A stretch of 64,000 nt of DNA. Source: Pontibacter virosus (GTDB taxonomy: Bacteria > Bacteroidota > Bacteroidia > Cytophagales > Hymenobacteraceae). The notes under the pieces were generated by a model that made no database searches, was not told where the DNA came from, and saw only the letters and a list, made by a program, of their open reading frames with translations. The translations under genes were made by a program, and so were the position numbers. Location of the stretch: the NCBI RefSeq assembly GCF_003096355.1, contig NZ_QEKI01000020.1:1-64000 (forward strand), in the 5' to 3' direction. Positions 15,632-24,593 of the stretch are shown here, piece by piece. Within the stretch, counting starts at the first letter, position 1, and each line of letters opens with the position of its first letter.

Positions 15632-15802
15632 ATGGCGGCTATCCCTGCGATTAAAACGTACGGTATAGTCCGGCAGCGGGCTAACTGCGTATGGTACAAA
15701 AAGCGCGTACGAGTTGAAGGCTATACCTGCCGGGCTCCCGAAAGTAAAACAAATGAAAATGCGGCAAGGCAGTACGGACGCTGCTCTTGCTTCACATATT
15801 GA
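15632..15802 (+). CDS. Possible small basic protein upstream of menE
   Basis: A 56-codon frame starts at an ATG directly after a TAATTTTG box and ends eight bases before menE. The product is basic and has four cysteines, three of them near YTCRAPES and GRCSCF. I do not recognise it. It may be a real small protein, a leader peptide for menE, or simply untranslated leader. The rest of the gap, 15361-15610, shows no gene. Confidence 0.3.
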   Translation: MAAIPAIKTYGIVRQRANCVWYKKRVRVEGYTCRAPESKTNENAARQYGRCSCFTY

Positions 15803-15810
15803 GACACTCC

Positions 15811-16923
15811 ATGACGCAAAAGTTCCTGACCCTAAACGGAAATAGGTTCTACTATGACGAAATAGCGGCCTACTCATTCCGCAACAGCGTGCCGCTCAAC
15901 GGCTACGAAGCAAAGACACTGGAATTTTGCCGTGACTGGCTCAACGGGGTGCAGGAATTCCCAATCCATACTTCCGGCTCTACCGGCACGCCCAAGCTTA
16001 TCACGCTCACGCGCAAGCAAATGGAAATCAGCGCCCGCCGCACGGTCAGATTACTCAGTCTGAAAGCGGGTGAGCACATGCTGGTCTGCCTGAACACAGA
16101 GTACATTGCCGGTATGATGATGATTGTGCGCGGTCTGCTGGCAGATATGCAGATGACGATCGTGGAGCCTGTGGGCAATCCGCTTACGCTCACCCCTGCT
16201 GACGAAGCCTACCATTTCTCTTCTTTTGTGCCGATGCAGTTGCAGACCATCCTGCAGGAAAATGGTGGTGCCCTGGAGCGTCTGGACAAGATGAAGGCAA
16301 TCCTGGCAGGAGGTGCTCCGGTGAGTTTTTCGTTGCAGCGTGAACTGCAGCAGCTGCAGGTGCCGGTATACCATACCTACGGCATGACTGAAACGGCCTC
16401 GCACATTGCCCTGCGCCTACTCAACGGTCCTGATGCCGCCGAATATTATGAAACCATAGATGGGATTACCATTGGGCAAGACAACCGGGGGTGCCTCACA
16501 ATTACCTCAGATCTAACAGCGAACGAAACGCTGGTGACCAATGACATTGTCGAGATCCTCACCCCCACCCGCTTCCGCTGGATAGGCCGTGCTGACAACA
16601 CCATCAACACGGGTGGCGTGAAAGTGCAGATTGAAGTAGTGGAAGTGGCCGTCTCCGAGGCATTGGCTGAGCTAGAGCCGGCGCCGCGTTTCTTTGTGGC
16701 CTCTCAGCCTGACGAACTGCTGGGCGAGAAAGTGATTTTGGTGCTGGAGGGCAACCATCTATCTGAAGAAGCAGAGCAGCAGGTAACGGAGAAGATGAGG
16801 AGCCTTTTGCGCAAGTTTGAAATGCCGAAAGACATCTACTACAGTCCCGCTTTTTCTGAAACAGCCACTGGCAAAGTGTCCCGTTTACGCACCATGCAAA
16901 AGTTGGGTCTGGAGACAGATTAA
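15811..16923 (+). CDS. menE: o-succinylbenzoate-CoA ligase
   Basis: This 370-residue AMP-forming acyl-CoA ligase has the phosphate-binding motif HTSGSTGTPKLITL, the adenine region YHTYGMTETASHIALR, the hinge-region aspartate in RWIGRADNTINTGGVKV, and the C-terminal catalytic lysine near TATGKVSRL. It is short for the superfamily but normal for Bacteroidota MenE. A frame from 15787 exists, but ATG 15811 is the better start. Together with menF and menD it covers three steps of the pathway; menC, menB and menA are not in the window. Confidence 0.88.
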   Translation: MTQKFLTLNGNRFYYDEIAAYSFRNSVPLNGYEAKTLEFCRDWLNGVQEFPIHTSGSTGTPKLITLTRKQMEISARRTVRLLSLKAGEHMLVCLNTEYIAGMMMIVRGLLADMQMTIVEPVGNPLTLTPADEAYHFSSFVPMQLQTILQENGGALERLDKMKAILAGGAPVSFSLQRELQQLQVPVYHTYGMTETASHIALRLLNGPDAAEYYETIDGITIGQDNRGCLTITSDLTANETLVTNDIVEILTPTRFRWIGRADNTINTGGVKVQIEVVEVAVSEALAELEPAPRFFVASQPDELLGEKVILVLEGNHLSEEAEQQVTEKMRSLLRKFEMPKDIYYSPAFSETATGKVSRLRTMQKLGLETD

Positions 16924-16971
16924 AACAGGTATGGCGCTCTCGCGTAGTAGGGTAAAACAAAACTCCTTACT

Positions 16972-17841
16972 ATGCGACCATTATTCTTTTTTAGCCTCAT
17001 CATACTGACTGCGTTTACCCTGCAAGGCTGCAGTGGCGGACTCTTTTCCTCCAAAGGACCGGTAACCCTAACCGAAGCATGGGCCACTGACAACACCCTG
17101 CGCACCCCAGAGTCGGTGGTATTCGATCGCGAGCGCAATGTGCTCTATGTTTCCAACATCAACCAAACCAGCAAAGACCGCAATGATGGTGATGGCTTCA
17201 TATCACGCCTCAGCCCCAATGGCGATATAGAACAGCTGTACTGGGTTTCTGGGCTGAACGACCCGAAGGGGATGGCGCTGCACAACAACATACTCTATGT
17301 GGCCGATATGGACGAAATAGTTGCCATAGCCACCCAGACTGGTGCTGTGCTGGCCCGCCACAAAGCCGACAAAGCACAGATGCTCAATGACGTAACCGTT
17401 GACGATGCCGGCAACGTGTATGTGTCTGATTCCAGGCAGGGCGCCATCTACCTGTTCCGAAACGGCCGCGTGAGCCATTGGCTCGACACCAAGCGCGAGC
17501 GCCCCAATGGCCTGCTGTATGACAACAACCGCCTGATTGTGGCCTCCTTTAACTCCGGATTGGTGCGTTTTCTGGATACTGAGAGAAAGGAATTTACAGA
17601 TTGGACAGACAAGATTCCCTCGGCTGACGGCATCGTGCGGGTTGGTGCAGATGGGTACTTGGTGTCTAACTGGAATGGCGAGATCTACTATGTGAACAAT
17701 GCCGGTAAAAACTGGAAAGTACTTGACACTAAAAACAAAAAAATCAACGCAGCGGATATTTACTATTCCGAAGAGCAGGGCCTGCTTTACGTCCCCACCT
17801 TTTATGACAACCGCGTGGTCGCTTATCGACTAACCTTCTAA
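16972..17841 (+). CDS. SMP-30/NHL-type beta-propeller lipoprotein
   Basis: This 289-residue protein begins with a lipoprotein signal (IILTAFTLQGCSGG, cysteine at residue 20). The rest is a beta-propeller with repeated blades: PESVVFDRERNVLYVSNINQ, DPKGMALHNNILYVADMDE, LNDVTVDDAGNVYVSDSRQGAIYLF and RPNGLLYDNNRLIVASFN. It resembles gluconolactonase/SMP-30 proteins, but the activity is unknown. It is probably anchored in the envelope facing the periplasm. Confidence 0.8.
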   Translation: MRPLFFFSLIILTAFTLQGCSGGLFSSKGPVTLTEAWATDNTLRTPESVVFDRERNVLYVSNINQTSKDRNDGDGFISRLSPNGDIEQLYWVSGLNDPKGMALHNNILYVADMDEIVAIATQTGAVLARHKADKAQMLNDVTVDDAGNVYVSDSRQGAIYLFRNGRVSHWLDTKRERPNGLLYDNNRLIVASFNSGLVRFLDTERKEFTDWTDKIPSADGIVRVGADGYLVSNWNGEIYYVNNAGKNWKVLDTKNKKINAADIYYSEEQGLLYVPTFYDNRVVAYRLTF

Positions 17842-17938
17842 AAAATTGCACTGATTTTTAAGAAATTTTGTAAGCACCATAAAATCTGGCTTAAATTATG
17901 CATAGGTCCCGTTGTACCTAAAGTACTGGAGATAAAAT

Positions 17939-18340
17939 ATGAAGATGAAACAAACGTACTTACTGGCTGGTGCAGTGCTGCTGGCTGGTTACAGCGCTAT
18001 AGCGCAGGGAAGCTCTACGCAGCTCCCTCCCGTAGAGCAGAAGCAACTTGAAGTAGCTAAATCAGACTCCCTCACCCGCATGGAAACTCTATCGGGTATA
18101 TTTCTGAACTCCACCAAGAAAGGCACCTTTGTGCTGGACTTTAACCAGGTGCTCACTGAAAATGCGCGCCTGGAAGTGAAAAACAAAGCAGGTAAAATTG
18201 TCTACAAGAAGCCTGTCAGCGTTGCCAAAAAAGAAACCGCCTGGCGCTTTGACCTGGGTAAGTTGAGGCCGGACACTTACCAGGTAGAGGTCATAACCCC
18301 TGACACCACTTATTGGACTAAGTTTAAGGTAGGTCGGTAG
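17939..18340 (+). CDS. Secreted protein of unknown function
   Basis: This 133-residue protein has a clear signal peptide (MKMKQTYLLAGAVLLAGYSAIAQG, cleavage after AQ or AIA). The mature part has a beta-rich C-terminal segment NARLEVKNKAGKIVYKKPVSVAKKETAWRFDLGKLRPDTYQVEV. That layout resembles the short sorting domains at the end of type IX secretion substrates, but here it forms most of the protein. No enzyme motif is seen. It is followed by a strong terminator. Confidence 0.65.
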   Translation: MKMKQTYLLAGAVLLAGYSAIAQGSSTQLPPVEQKQLEVAKSDSLTRMETLSGIFLNSTKKGTFVLDFNQVLTENARLEVKNKAGKIVYKKPVSVAKKETAWRFDLGKLRPDTYQVEVITPDTTYWTKFKVGR

Positions 18341-18358
18341 GGTTGTATATTCTTGCAC

Positions 18359-18393
18359 AAGCGCCCCGCTACAGATTCTGTGGCGGGGCGCTT
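18359..18393. terminator. Bidirectional terminator hairpin
   Basis: GCGCCCCGC (18361-18369) and GCGGGGCGC (18383-18391) form a 9-bp GC stem extended by AA/TT pairs. It lies between the secreted-protein gene and the convergent hutG gene and can serve both. Confidence 0.85.
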
Positions 18394-18423
18394 GTATTTA
18401 CTACTGTATAAAGTAACAGAATC

Positions 18424-19398
18424 TTATACCTGACTCCACTGCTGCACCACGTGGTAGAGCAGAGAAGCCCCGAGTTTGGCAGTGCGGCTGTCAACGTCCA
18501 GTGCCGGGTTTAATTCTACCACATCCAGAGTGAGCAGTTTGCCGCTGCTGATGATCTCCTGTAGCAGGATCAGGGCAATTTCCGGGTGTATACCTAAAGC
18601 AGCCGGAGCACTTACACCGGGCGCATAAGCTGCAGCGAATACATCCAGGTCGATGCTCACGTATAGCACATCCACCAGCGCCATGAATTGCTGCAGTTTT
18701 TCGCGCAGCGCCTCGTAGTTGTATACCTGCAGGGTAGGAGCCAACACATAATCAGCACCATACTCGCTTGCCGTGTTGAAGAGCTTTTGTGTGTTGCCGT
18801 ACTGTTGTATACCTAAGCACAAGTAATTGAAATCCCTGTTGTCTTCTATCAAATCGTCGGCTATCTGCAAAAAGGGCGTACCGGAACTCGGTTGCTTCTC
18901 GTAACTGCGCAGATCAAAGTGCGCGTCAAAATTGATAATGCCCAGCTGCTTGTCGGCAGGCAGCGCTAGTTTTATACCCAGGTAATGACCGTAAGCGGTT
19001 TCATGACCTCCTCCGAGGATGATCGTTTTGTAGGTGTTCGTCAGCAATGCATGTACTTTCTTGCCAAGTTGCTTCTGCGCCTCTTCCAGGTTCTGGTTGG
19101 TGCAGTACACATCCCCGGCATCCAGCAAGGCGGTGTCATCCTCTAAGTGCCAGGCAAACGAAGCCATGGCCTGACGTAAGGCGACCGGCCCTTGCACAGC
19201 TCCTTCCCTCCCCTGGTTGCGCCGTACGCCTTCGTCACAGCAAAAGCCCAGAAAAGCAATCGCTTGTTCTGCCTCTGCCGGCTCAGTCTCCCCACTCAGG
19301 TTAAGTAGCTTTATCCCTTGGTGCCAGCGCTTCCCTTCTTCGCCATCAGTGGCGTCTACTCTGCCTTTCCAGGTACCGGGTTCTGTAGGTTTGTACAT
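18424..19398 (-). CDS. hutG: Formimidoylglutamase (arginase/ureohydrolase family)
   Basis: This 324-residue ureohydrolase carries the manganese ligand motifs GGGHETAYGHYLG, NFDAHFDLR and SIDLDVFAAAYAPG, with the glutamate in LTLDVVELNP. The hut neighbours identify it as HutG, which releases formamide from N-formimidoyl-glutamate, the last step of this histidine degradation route. It is 99 bases downstream of hutI on the same strand. Confidence 0.9.
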   Translation of the reverse strand: MYKPTEPGTWKGRVDATDGEEGKRWHQGIKLLNLSGETEPAEAEQAIAFLGFCCDEGVRRNQGREGAVQGPVALRQAMASFAWHLEDDTALLDAGDVYCTNQNLEEAQKQLGKKVHALLTNTYKTIILGGGHETAYGHYLGIKLALPADKQLGIINFDAHFDLRSYEKQPSSGTPFLQIADDLIEDNRDFNYLCLGIQQYGNTQKLFNTASEYGADYVLAPTLQVYNYEALREKLQQFMALVDVLYVSIDLDVFAAAYAPGVSAPAALGIHPEIALILLQEIISSGKLLTLDVVELNPALDVDSRTAKLGASLLYHVVQQWSQV

Positions 19399-19497
19399 GT
19401 ATTTAATTGTTGAATTGTTGCTGGTTAAATTGTTGACCGGGGAATGATTAATATACCAAAAGTTTGAGATTGGCAGGAACTTCGGCAGTAACAGAAG

Positions 19498-20742
19498 CTA
19501 TACCTCCAACCCCCGCTTCCATACCTTCCCTAGCTTCAATTTACCTTGCTGGTACAGGATCTCCTTGTAATTATCGGTTGGAAAGGCGATCAAATCTGCC
19601 AGTTGCCCTTTTACTATTGTACCCCGATCTGACAGATTCAGTGCTTTTGCGGCGCGAACGGTGATGCCGGCCAGTGTTTCGGCGGTGGTGAGCTTTTCGG
19701 CAGCACCTAGCAGGGCGGCTTGCATCAAAAGATCTCCCATCGGCGCAGATCCCGGATTCCAGTCGGTGGCGATGGCCAGACAAAGTCCACCGTCGAGCAT
19801 TTTCCGGGCCGGGGCGTAGTGCATCCCCAAACCCAGCGACGCGCCTGGCAGAACAGTGGCAACTACACCAGCTTCCCGCATCAAAGCGATCTCTTCTTCG
19901 CCGCTTGCTTCCAGGTGGTCGGCACTCAAAGCACCGATTTCTGCTGCAATGCGGCTCCCACCTGTGCTGAACTGGTCGGCGTGTACGGTAATCTCAAAGC
20001 CCAGCTCTTTGGCAGCCGACAAATACTCGAGCGAGTCTTCTTCGTTAAAGGCCGTGTCTTCGATGAAAATATCCACCCGATTGGCCAGTTCCTGTTCCTT
20101 TATTTGCGGCAGCAGCTTTGTTACCACTTCCTGTAGGTATAGGCGCGAGTCGGTGTGCTCTGGCGGACGCATGTGGGCGGCCAGACAAGTAGGTATGAGC
20201 TCCAGGGTATGGTGTTTGTTTACGAGCTGAATTGCTCCAAGCATCTTTAGTTCCTCTTCCGTCGTCAGGCCATAGCCGCTTTTCACTTCGCAGGTAGTCA
20301 CGCCTTCAGATAGGTGACGGTCACAGCGCTTTTTGAGCAGATCCACCAGTTCTACCATACTGGCTTCGCGGGTTTTGCGCACGCTGTCCAGAATACCACC
20401 ACCGTTACGGGCTATCTCCAGGTATGATTTTCCGGCGACGCGCATGGCATAATCGTTGGCGCGGGAGCCGGCAAAACAGATATGGGTATGGGAGTCGATC
20501 AGGCCTGGCACGAGCACCATAGGCTCAGCTATTTTCTGCAAGGTATAGCCCTTTTCCTGCGCAATTTTCAAAAGCTTGTCATACTGCTCTACCAATACGA
20601 TATACCCATCATATACCAGCACACCGGCATTTTCAAGCACTTCCAACTGCTCGTCTGGTATAGCGCCCGCCTCAGGCAAATTGGCCATGGTTATGATTTG
20701 TGAAAATGGGCCGATTAAGGTATGGTTGTTATGTGGTTTCAT
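19498..20742 (-). CDS. hutI: Imidazolonepropionase
   Basis: This 414-residue amidohydrolase has the metal site LIDSHTHICFAGSRANDYAMR, further ligands in EVKSGYGLTTEEEL, VHADQF, ADHLEASGEEE and ATDWNPGSAP. It opens imidazolone propionate to N-formimidoyl-glutamate in histidine breakdown. Length is normal. It lies between a small secreted protein gene and hutG. Confidence 0.95.
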   Translation of the reverse strand: MKPHNNHTLIGPFSQIITMANLPEAGAIPDEQLEVLENAGVLVYDGYIVLVEQYDKLLKIAQEKGYTLQKIAEPMVLVPGLIDSHTHICFAGSRANDYAMRVAGKSYLEIARNGGGILDSVRKTREASMVELVDLLKKRCDRHLSEGVTTCEVKSGYGLTTEEELKMLGAIQLVNKHHTLELIPTCLAAHMRPPEHTDSRLYLQEVVTKLLPQIKEQELANRVDIFIEDTAFNEEDSLEYLSAAKELGFEITVHADQFSTGGSRIAAEIGALSADHLEASGEEEIALMREAGVVATVLPGASLGLGMHYAPARKMLDGGLCLAIATDWNPGSAPMGDLLMQAALLGAAEKLTTAETLAGITVRAAKALNLSDRGTIVKGQLADLIAFPTDNYKEILYQQGKLKLGKVWKRGLEV

Positions 20743-20817
20743 TTTTCTTAAAAGTGGTATAACGAACCTGCCAAAGGTGCGCTAATGTAAAAGAGGTTTC
20801 GTTAGAGGAAAGGTTTT

Positions 20818-21201
20818 TTAATTAGCATACTCGAAATGCATTGTTGCTATCTTCTGGGTTCCACTCGTATAACCCTTTTTCTCTCCATTTTCAAATCCCT
20901 GAACTTTGCTAAACACAGTGCCTTCTGTTGCCTCAATAACGGCTGTATACTTTCCTTTATCCAAGCTAAGTTTAAAAGGCGTTTTCAGATTGTCGCGTTG
21001 CAATCTAAATGGTTGCTCCTCTCCTGTTTTAGTACGTGCTATTCCAGTTATCAGGAGATTGAAATGTGCGGTTGTCTCTGACGTGGAATTTACGGTCAAC
21101 TCGAAGTGAAAATCTTGGGTTGTGGCAATAGGCGGCTGCACTTTACCAACTAAACCTGTGAATGACAATAGCATAAGCATTAAGATTAGTTTCATAGCCA
21201 T
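20818..21201 (-). CDS. Small secreted protein between hutU and hutI
   Basis: This 127-residue protein starts with a short hydrophobic signal (MAMKLILMLMLLSFTGLVGKV; MKL at 21195 is an alternative start). The rest is beta-rich: FHFELTVNSTSETTAHFNLLITGIARTKTGEEQPFRLQRDNLKTPFKLSLDKGKYTAVIEATEG. No known domain is recognised. It interrupts the hut genes on the same strand and may share their transcript. Confidence 0.65.
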   Translation of the reverse strand: MAMKLILMLMLLSFTGLVGKVQPPIATTQDFHFELTVNSTSETTAHFNLLITGIARTKTGEEQPFRLQRDNLKTPFKLSLDKGKYTAVIEATEGTVFSKVQGFENGEKKGYTSGTQKIATMHFEYAN

Positions 21202-21289
21202 GTTCTTTAAAGTTTCCGATAAATGCTTATACTATAATTCGCTAATCAAGTAGCATAGTTATTCATACTACAGGTATAGCCAATCAAAA

Positions 21290-21323
21290 CATTGCCCTCA
21301 CCTGTTAGCAAGTGAGGGCAATG
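21290..21323 (-). terminator. Terminator downstream of hutU
   Basis: CATTGCCCTCAC (21290-21301) and GTGAGGGCAATG (21312-21323) form a perfect 12-bp stem with a 10-base loop, right after the hutU stop on the minus strand. It implies that hutU is terminated before the small secreted gene and hutI, so the hut genes may not form a single transcript. Confidence 0.8.
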
Positions 21324-21328
21324 TTAAT

Positions 21329-23041
21329 TTACAAATTTAAGCCAAACTTCTCGGCATTGGCCTGCGCTGTTTCATAACCCGCGTCGGCGTGGCGGAAGAT
21401 GCCCATGGCCGGGTCGTTGTGCAGCACGCGGCTCAGGCAGCGGTCGGCACGATCGGTACCGTCTGCCAGAATCACCATACCTGCGTGTTGCGAGTAGCCA
21501 ATCCCTACGCCGCCCCCATGGTGGAACGACACCCAGGTAGCACCACCGGCCGTGTTGGACATCAAGTTGAGCAATGGCCAGTCCGATACAGCGTCAGAGC
21601 CGTCGAGCATACCTTCGGTTTCGCGGTAGGGCGATGCCACAGAGCCGCAGTCGAGGTGGTCGCGACCAATCACGATCGGGGCTTTCACTTTACCGTCGCG
21701 CACGAGCTGGTTGAACATTAGTCCGGCTTTTTCGCGTTCGCCCATCCCCAGCCAACAGATGCGGCACGGTAGTCCCTGGAAAGCGACCTTTTCATTTGCT
21801 TCCTCCAGCCACTTGATCATGTGTGTGTTTTCCGGGAAAAGCTGTTTCAGGGCTTCGTCTGTCACGCGAATATCCTCCGGATCGCCGGAAAGAGCCGCCC
21901 ATCGGAACGGACCTTTACCTTCGCAGAAAAGCGGCCGCATGTACTCCGGCACAAAACCCGGTATGTTAAAGGCATTTGGTTCACCGCCTTGCTGGGCAAA
22001 CTCCCGCAGGTTGTTGCCATAATCGAAAGTACGGCTGCCACGACGCTGGAGCTCCAGCATAAAGCCTACATGGCGGGCCATGCTTTTGAGGGAGTGGGCT
22101 TTGTACTCCTGCGGATCGCTTTCGCGCAAGGCCTTGGCTTCTTCCAGTGTCAGTCCATTCGGCACATAACCGTTGATCGGGTCGTGGGCCGATGTCTGGT
22201 CTGTGAGGATTTCCGGGGTAATGTTGTCGTTGATTAGTTTCTCCAGCACATCGCCAATATCGCCTACCAGACCGATGGAGATGGCTTCGCCTTTTTCCTT
22301 GGCTTCCAGTGCCCAGCGTTTGGCCTCTTCGTAGTCGTAGGTCATTTTGTCGATGTAGCGGGTTTCGAGGCGTTTTTTGATGCGCTCCGGATCCACATCC
22401 ACACCCAGGAAAGTAGCACCAGCGATGGTGGCTGCCAATGGCTGTGCGCCGCCCATACCCCCCAGACCGCCTGTCACGAGCAGTTTGTGGCGCAGGTCGT
22501 CGTTAAAATGGATTCTGCCACAGGCCGCAAAAGTCTCGTATGTCCCCTGCAAAATGCCCTGCGTACCGATGTAGATCCAGCTGCCGGCCGTCATTTGTCC
22601 GTACATCATCAGGCCACGGGCACGCAGTTCGTTGAAGTGCTCCCAGGTAGCCCAATGCGGCACCAGGTTGGAGTTGGCGATGAGCACACGCGGCGCCTCA
22701 GCATGCGTGCGCACTTTGCCCACTGGCTTGCCCGATTGCACCAGCAAACTCTCGTCTTCCTCCAGGTTGAGCAGCACTTCAATGATTTTTTGGGCATCCG
22801 CCACAGTACGGGCCGCCTGTCCGATGCCACCGTATACTACCAGTCGGCTTGGGTCCTCGGCCACCTCGTCGGTGAGGTTGTTAAGGAACATGCGCAAGGC
22901 TGCCTCGCACTGCCAGTTTTTGGCGTTCAGTTCGGGTCCGGTTGGTGGAATATAAGTCGGGTGGTTGGCGTATTTCTGAATAAACTCGCTCACGGACAGG
23001 CCAGAGCGTTTCACAGTTTCAGGGGCAGTTACGTTATTCAT
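21329..23041 (-). CDS. hutU: Urocanate hydratase
   Basis: This 570-residue protein contains the urocanase hallmarks: [53 protein letters not shown] for tightly bound NAD, and [41 protein letters not shown] near the C-terminus. It turns urocanate into imidazolone propionate. The histidine ammonia-lyase gene hutH is not in the window. Confidence 0.96.
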   Translation of the reverse strand: MNNVTAPETVKRSGLSVSEFIQKYANHPTYIPPTGPELNAKNWQCEAALRMFLNNLTDEVAEDPSRLVVYGGIGQAARTVADAQKIIEVLLNLEEDESLLVQSGKPVGKVRTHAEAPRVLIANSNLVPHWATWEHFNELRARGLMMYGQMTAGSWIYIGTQGILQGTYETFAACGRIHFNDDLRHKLLVTGGLGGMGGAQPLAATIAGATFLGVDVDPERIKKRLETRYIDKMTYDYEEAKRWALEAKEKGEAISIGLVGDIGDVLEKLINDNITPEILTDQTSAHDPINGYVPNGLTLEEAKALRESDPQEYKAHSLKSMARHVGFMLELQRRGSRTFDYGNNLREFAQQGGEPNAFNIPGFVPEYMRPLFCEGKGPFRWAALSGDPEDIRVTDEALKQLFPENTHMIKWLEEANEKVAFQGLPCRICWLGMGEREKAGLMFNQLVRDGKVKAPIVIGRDHLDCGSVASPYRETEGMLDGSDAVSDWPLLNLMSNTAGGATWVSFHHGGGVGIGYSQHAGMVILADGTDRADRCLSRVLHNDPAMGIFRHADAGYETAQANAEKFGLNL

Positions 23042-23162
23042 AGGGGCTTATGTGGTATAATTCTGTTCAATATTCTTAAAAATAAAGGAAAAAGGATAGG
23101 AAAATCATGCTTAATTTCAGCCCCATACCCTTTGTCTCACCATTATCTGAACAACTGTTCTT

Positions 23163-23783
23163 ATGTTTCATATTCCCCTCTCCACCCTCCGCGCCCAGTT
23201 TGGCGACATCGACATCTACCTGTTCGACCAGTTACTAAAAGGCCGCATCCAGAAAGGTATGAAGCTGCTGGACGCCGGTTGTGGCACAGGTCGGAATATT
23301 GCCTACCTGATGCAGGCCGGTGTACAGGTATACGGAGCGGATATTTCGGCGGAAGCAATCGAACAAACCAGAAGGCTGGCATCAGAACTGGCCCCTGCGC
23401 TACCTGCCAGAAACTTTGTAGTCGCTGATCTTGATGAGATGCCATTTGAGGATAATAAATTTGACGTAGTGATCTGCTCCGCCGTGCTGCATTTCTCCCG
23501 AAGCGAGGAGCATTTCAAAAGTATCGTACACTAACTTTGGCGGGTGCTCAAACCCGGCGGCATGCTTTTCGCCCGTTTCAGTACCACTATCGGGCTGGAA
23601 GGTAAACTACAACAGGTGGAGGGTCGATTTTACCGGATGTCGCACGGGCCGGTATGGTTTTTGGCAGATGAAGAGATGATCATGGAGTTGGAAAGAGAGA
23701 TAGGTATGGCTAGGCTGGAGCCGTTGAAGACGGTGCTGGTGGAACAGGAGCGGGGGATGACGACGTGGGTGGTGCGGAAGTAG
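23163..23783 (+). pseudogene. Class I SAM methyltransferase with in-frame TAA
   Basis: The gene reads as one methyltransferase of about 205 residues, except for a TAA at codon 124 (23532-23534). Before it: LLDAGCGTGRNIAYLMQAGVQVYGADIS (SAM-binding loop) and DEMPFEDNKFDVVICSAVLHF. After it, in the same frame: LWRVLKPGGMLFARFSTTIG, the usual next strand. Related proteins tend to have Glu before LWRVLKPGG, so a single GAA-to-TAA change explains it. The truncated product would lack the C-terminal strands and is unlikely to fold well. A sequencing error cannot be excluded. Confidence 0.8.
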
Positions 23784-24340
23784 TCAGAATCAGGATTTAC
23801 AGGATTAGAGGATTAACAGGATTTTGGTGCAAGATTGATCCCCCTGCCCTCTCCTTCGTCGAGGGCCCTAACCCCCAGGGGTACTTTAGCTTCACTAACT
23901 GTCATCCTGAAAGGATCTTGGTTGAAGGGGGAATGGGCAGTTGCTATAACACACCCCTCCCCCTCTCAAGAGGGGAATCTGCTATTATCATTTCAAAGGT
24001 ACAAGCGCTGTAGTTTCTTTTGCAAATACCGAGTCCAACCACCCCTGCCTCTCCTTTTCTAAGGCGGGGAGCCTGTTGCTGCCTTTTAAGGTATAAGCCC
24101 TGTCGTGAGTTTTACACAACACTGGCAGGTATAGCAAGACTAACTTGCGCAGGAAGCGACGAAGCAAACAGCCTTAGCCAGGTGCACTTTTCGGCGCTTC
24201 ACTGTTCGAGTTTTCAGCGAGTGGGGGTAGGGGCCCTCGATTTGGAGCGTCTTGATTTTTTTGCTTACTGGGGGTAGGAGCCCTCTTTCTTTTCATCAAG
24301 GAAAAAAGTAAGGCCTGCCCGGCCAGGGCAAGCTATAAAA
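23784..24340. repeat. Dispersed noncoding repeat, copy B
   Basis: This is the second copy of the repeat at 14020-14700, in the same orientation, with the shared strings in the same order (CATCCTGAAAGGATCTTGG through CCCGGCCAGGGCAAGCTAT). It follows the broken methyltransferase. The remaining gap to 24593 holds three TATACCT motifs within about 110 bases (24353-24465) and no gene. Confidence 0.8.
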
Positions 24341-24593
24341 CAAATCAGGTTGCTATACCTGAAACAGCAGAAGCAATACCACTTGCCGGCCGCACAGGCG
24401 AAGCCACAGAACAAAGCAAGTTGCTATACCTGCGCAAGCGGTAGCTACGAAGCTAGGTACGCTATACCTAGGACATATGCCCTACCATACCAAACACGAG
24501 CGCGAACGCGTTTGCCATTAACGCATTTACAACAATCACAAAAAAAGGAAGAAGCAAGCTGCTCCTTCCTCTCAAATTTGAAACTTAAACTAC

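Noticed and set aside
22487-23428. Long plus-strand open frame (313 codons) opposite hutU
   Set aside because: It lies antisense to a full urocanate hydratase with all motifs, and its product has no recognisable pattern; it is a by-product of GC-rich codon use.
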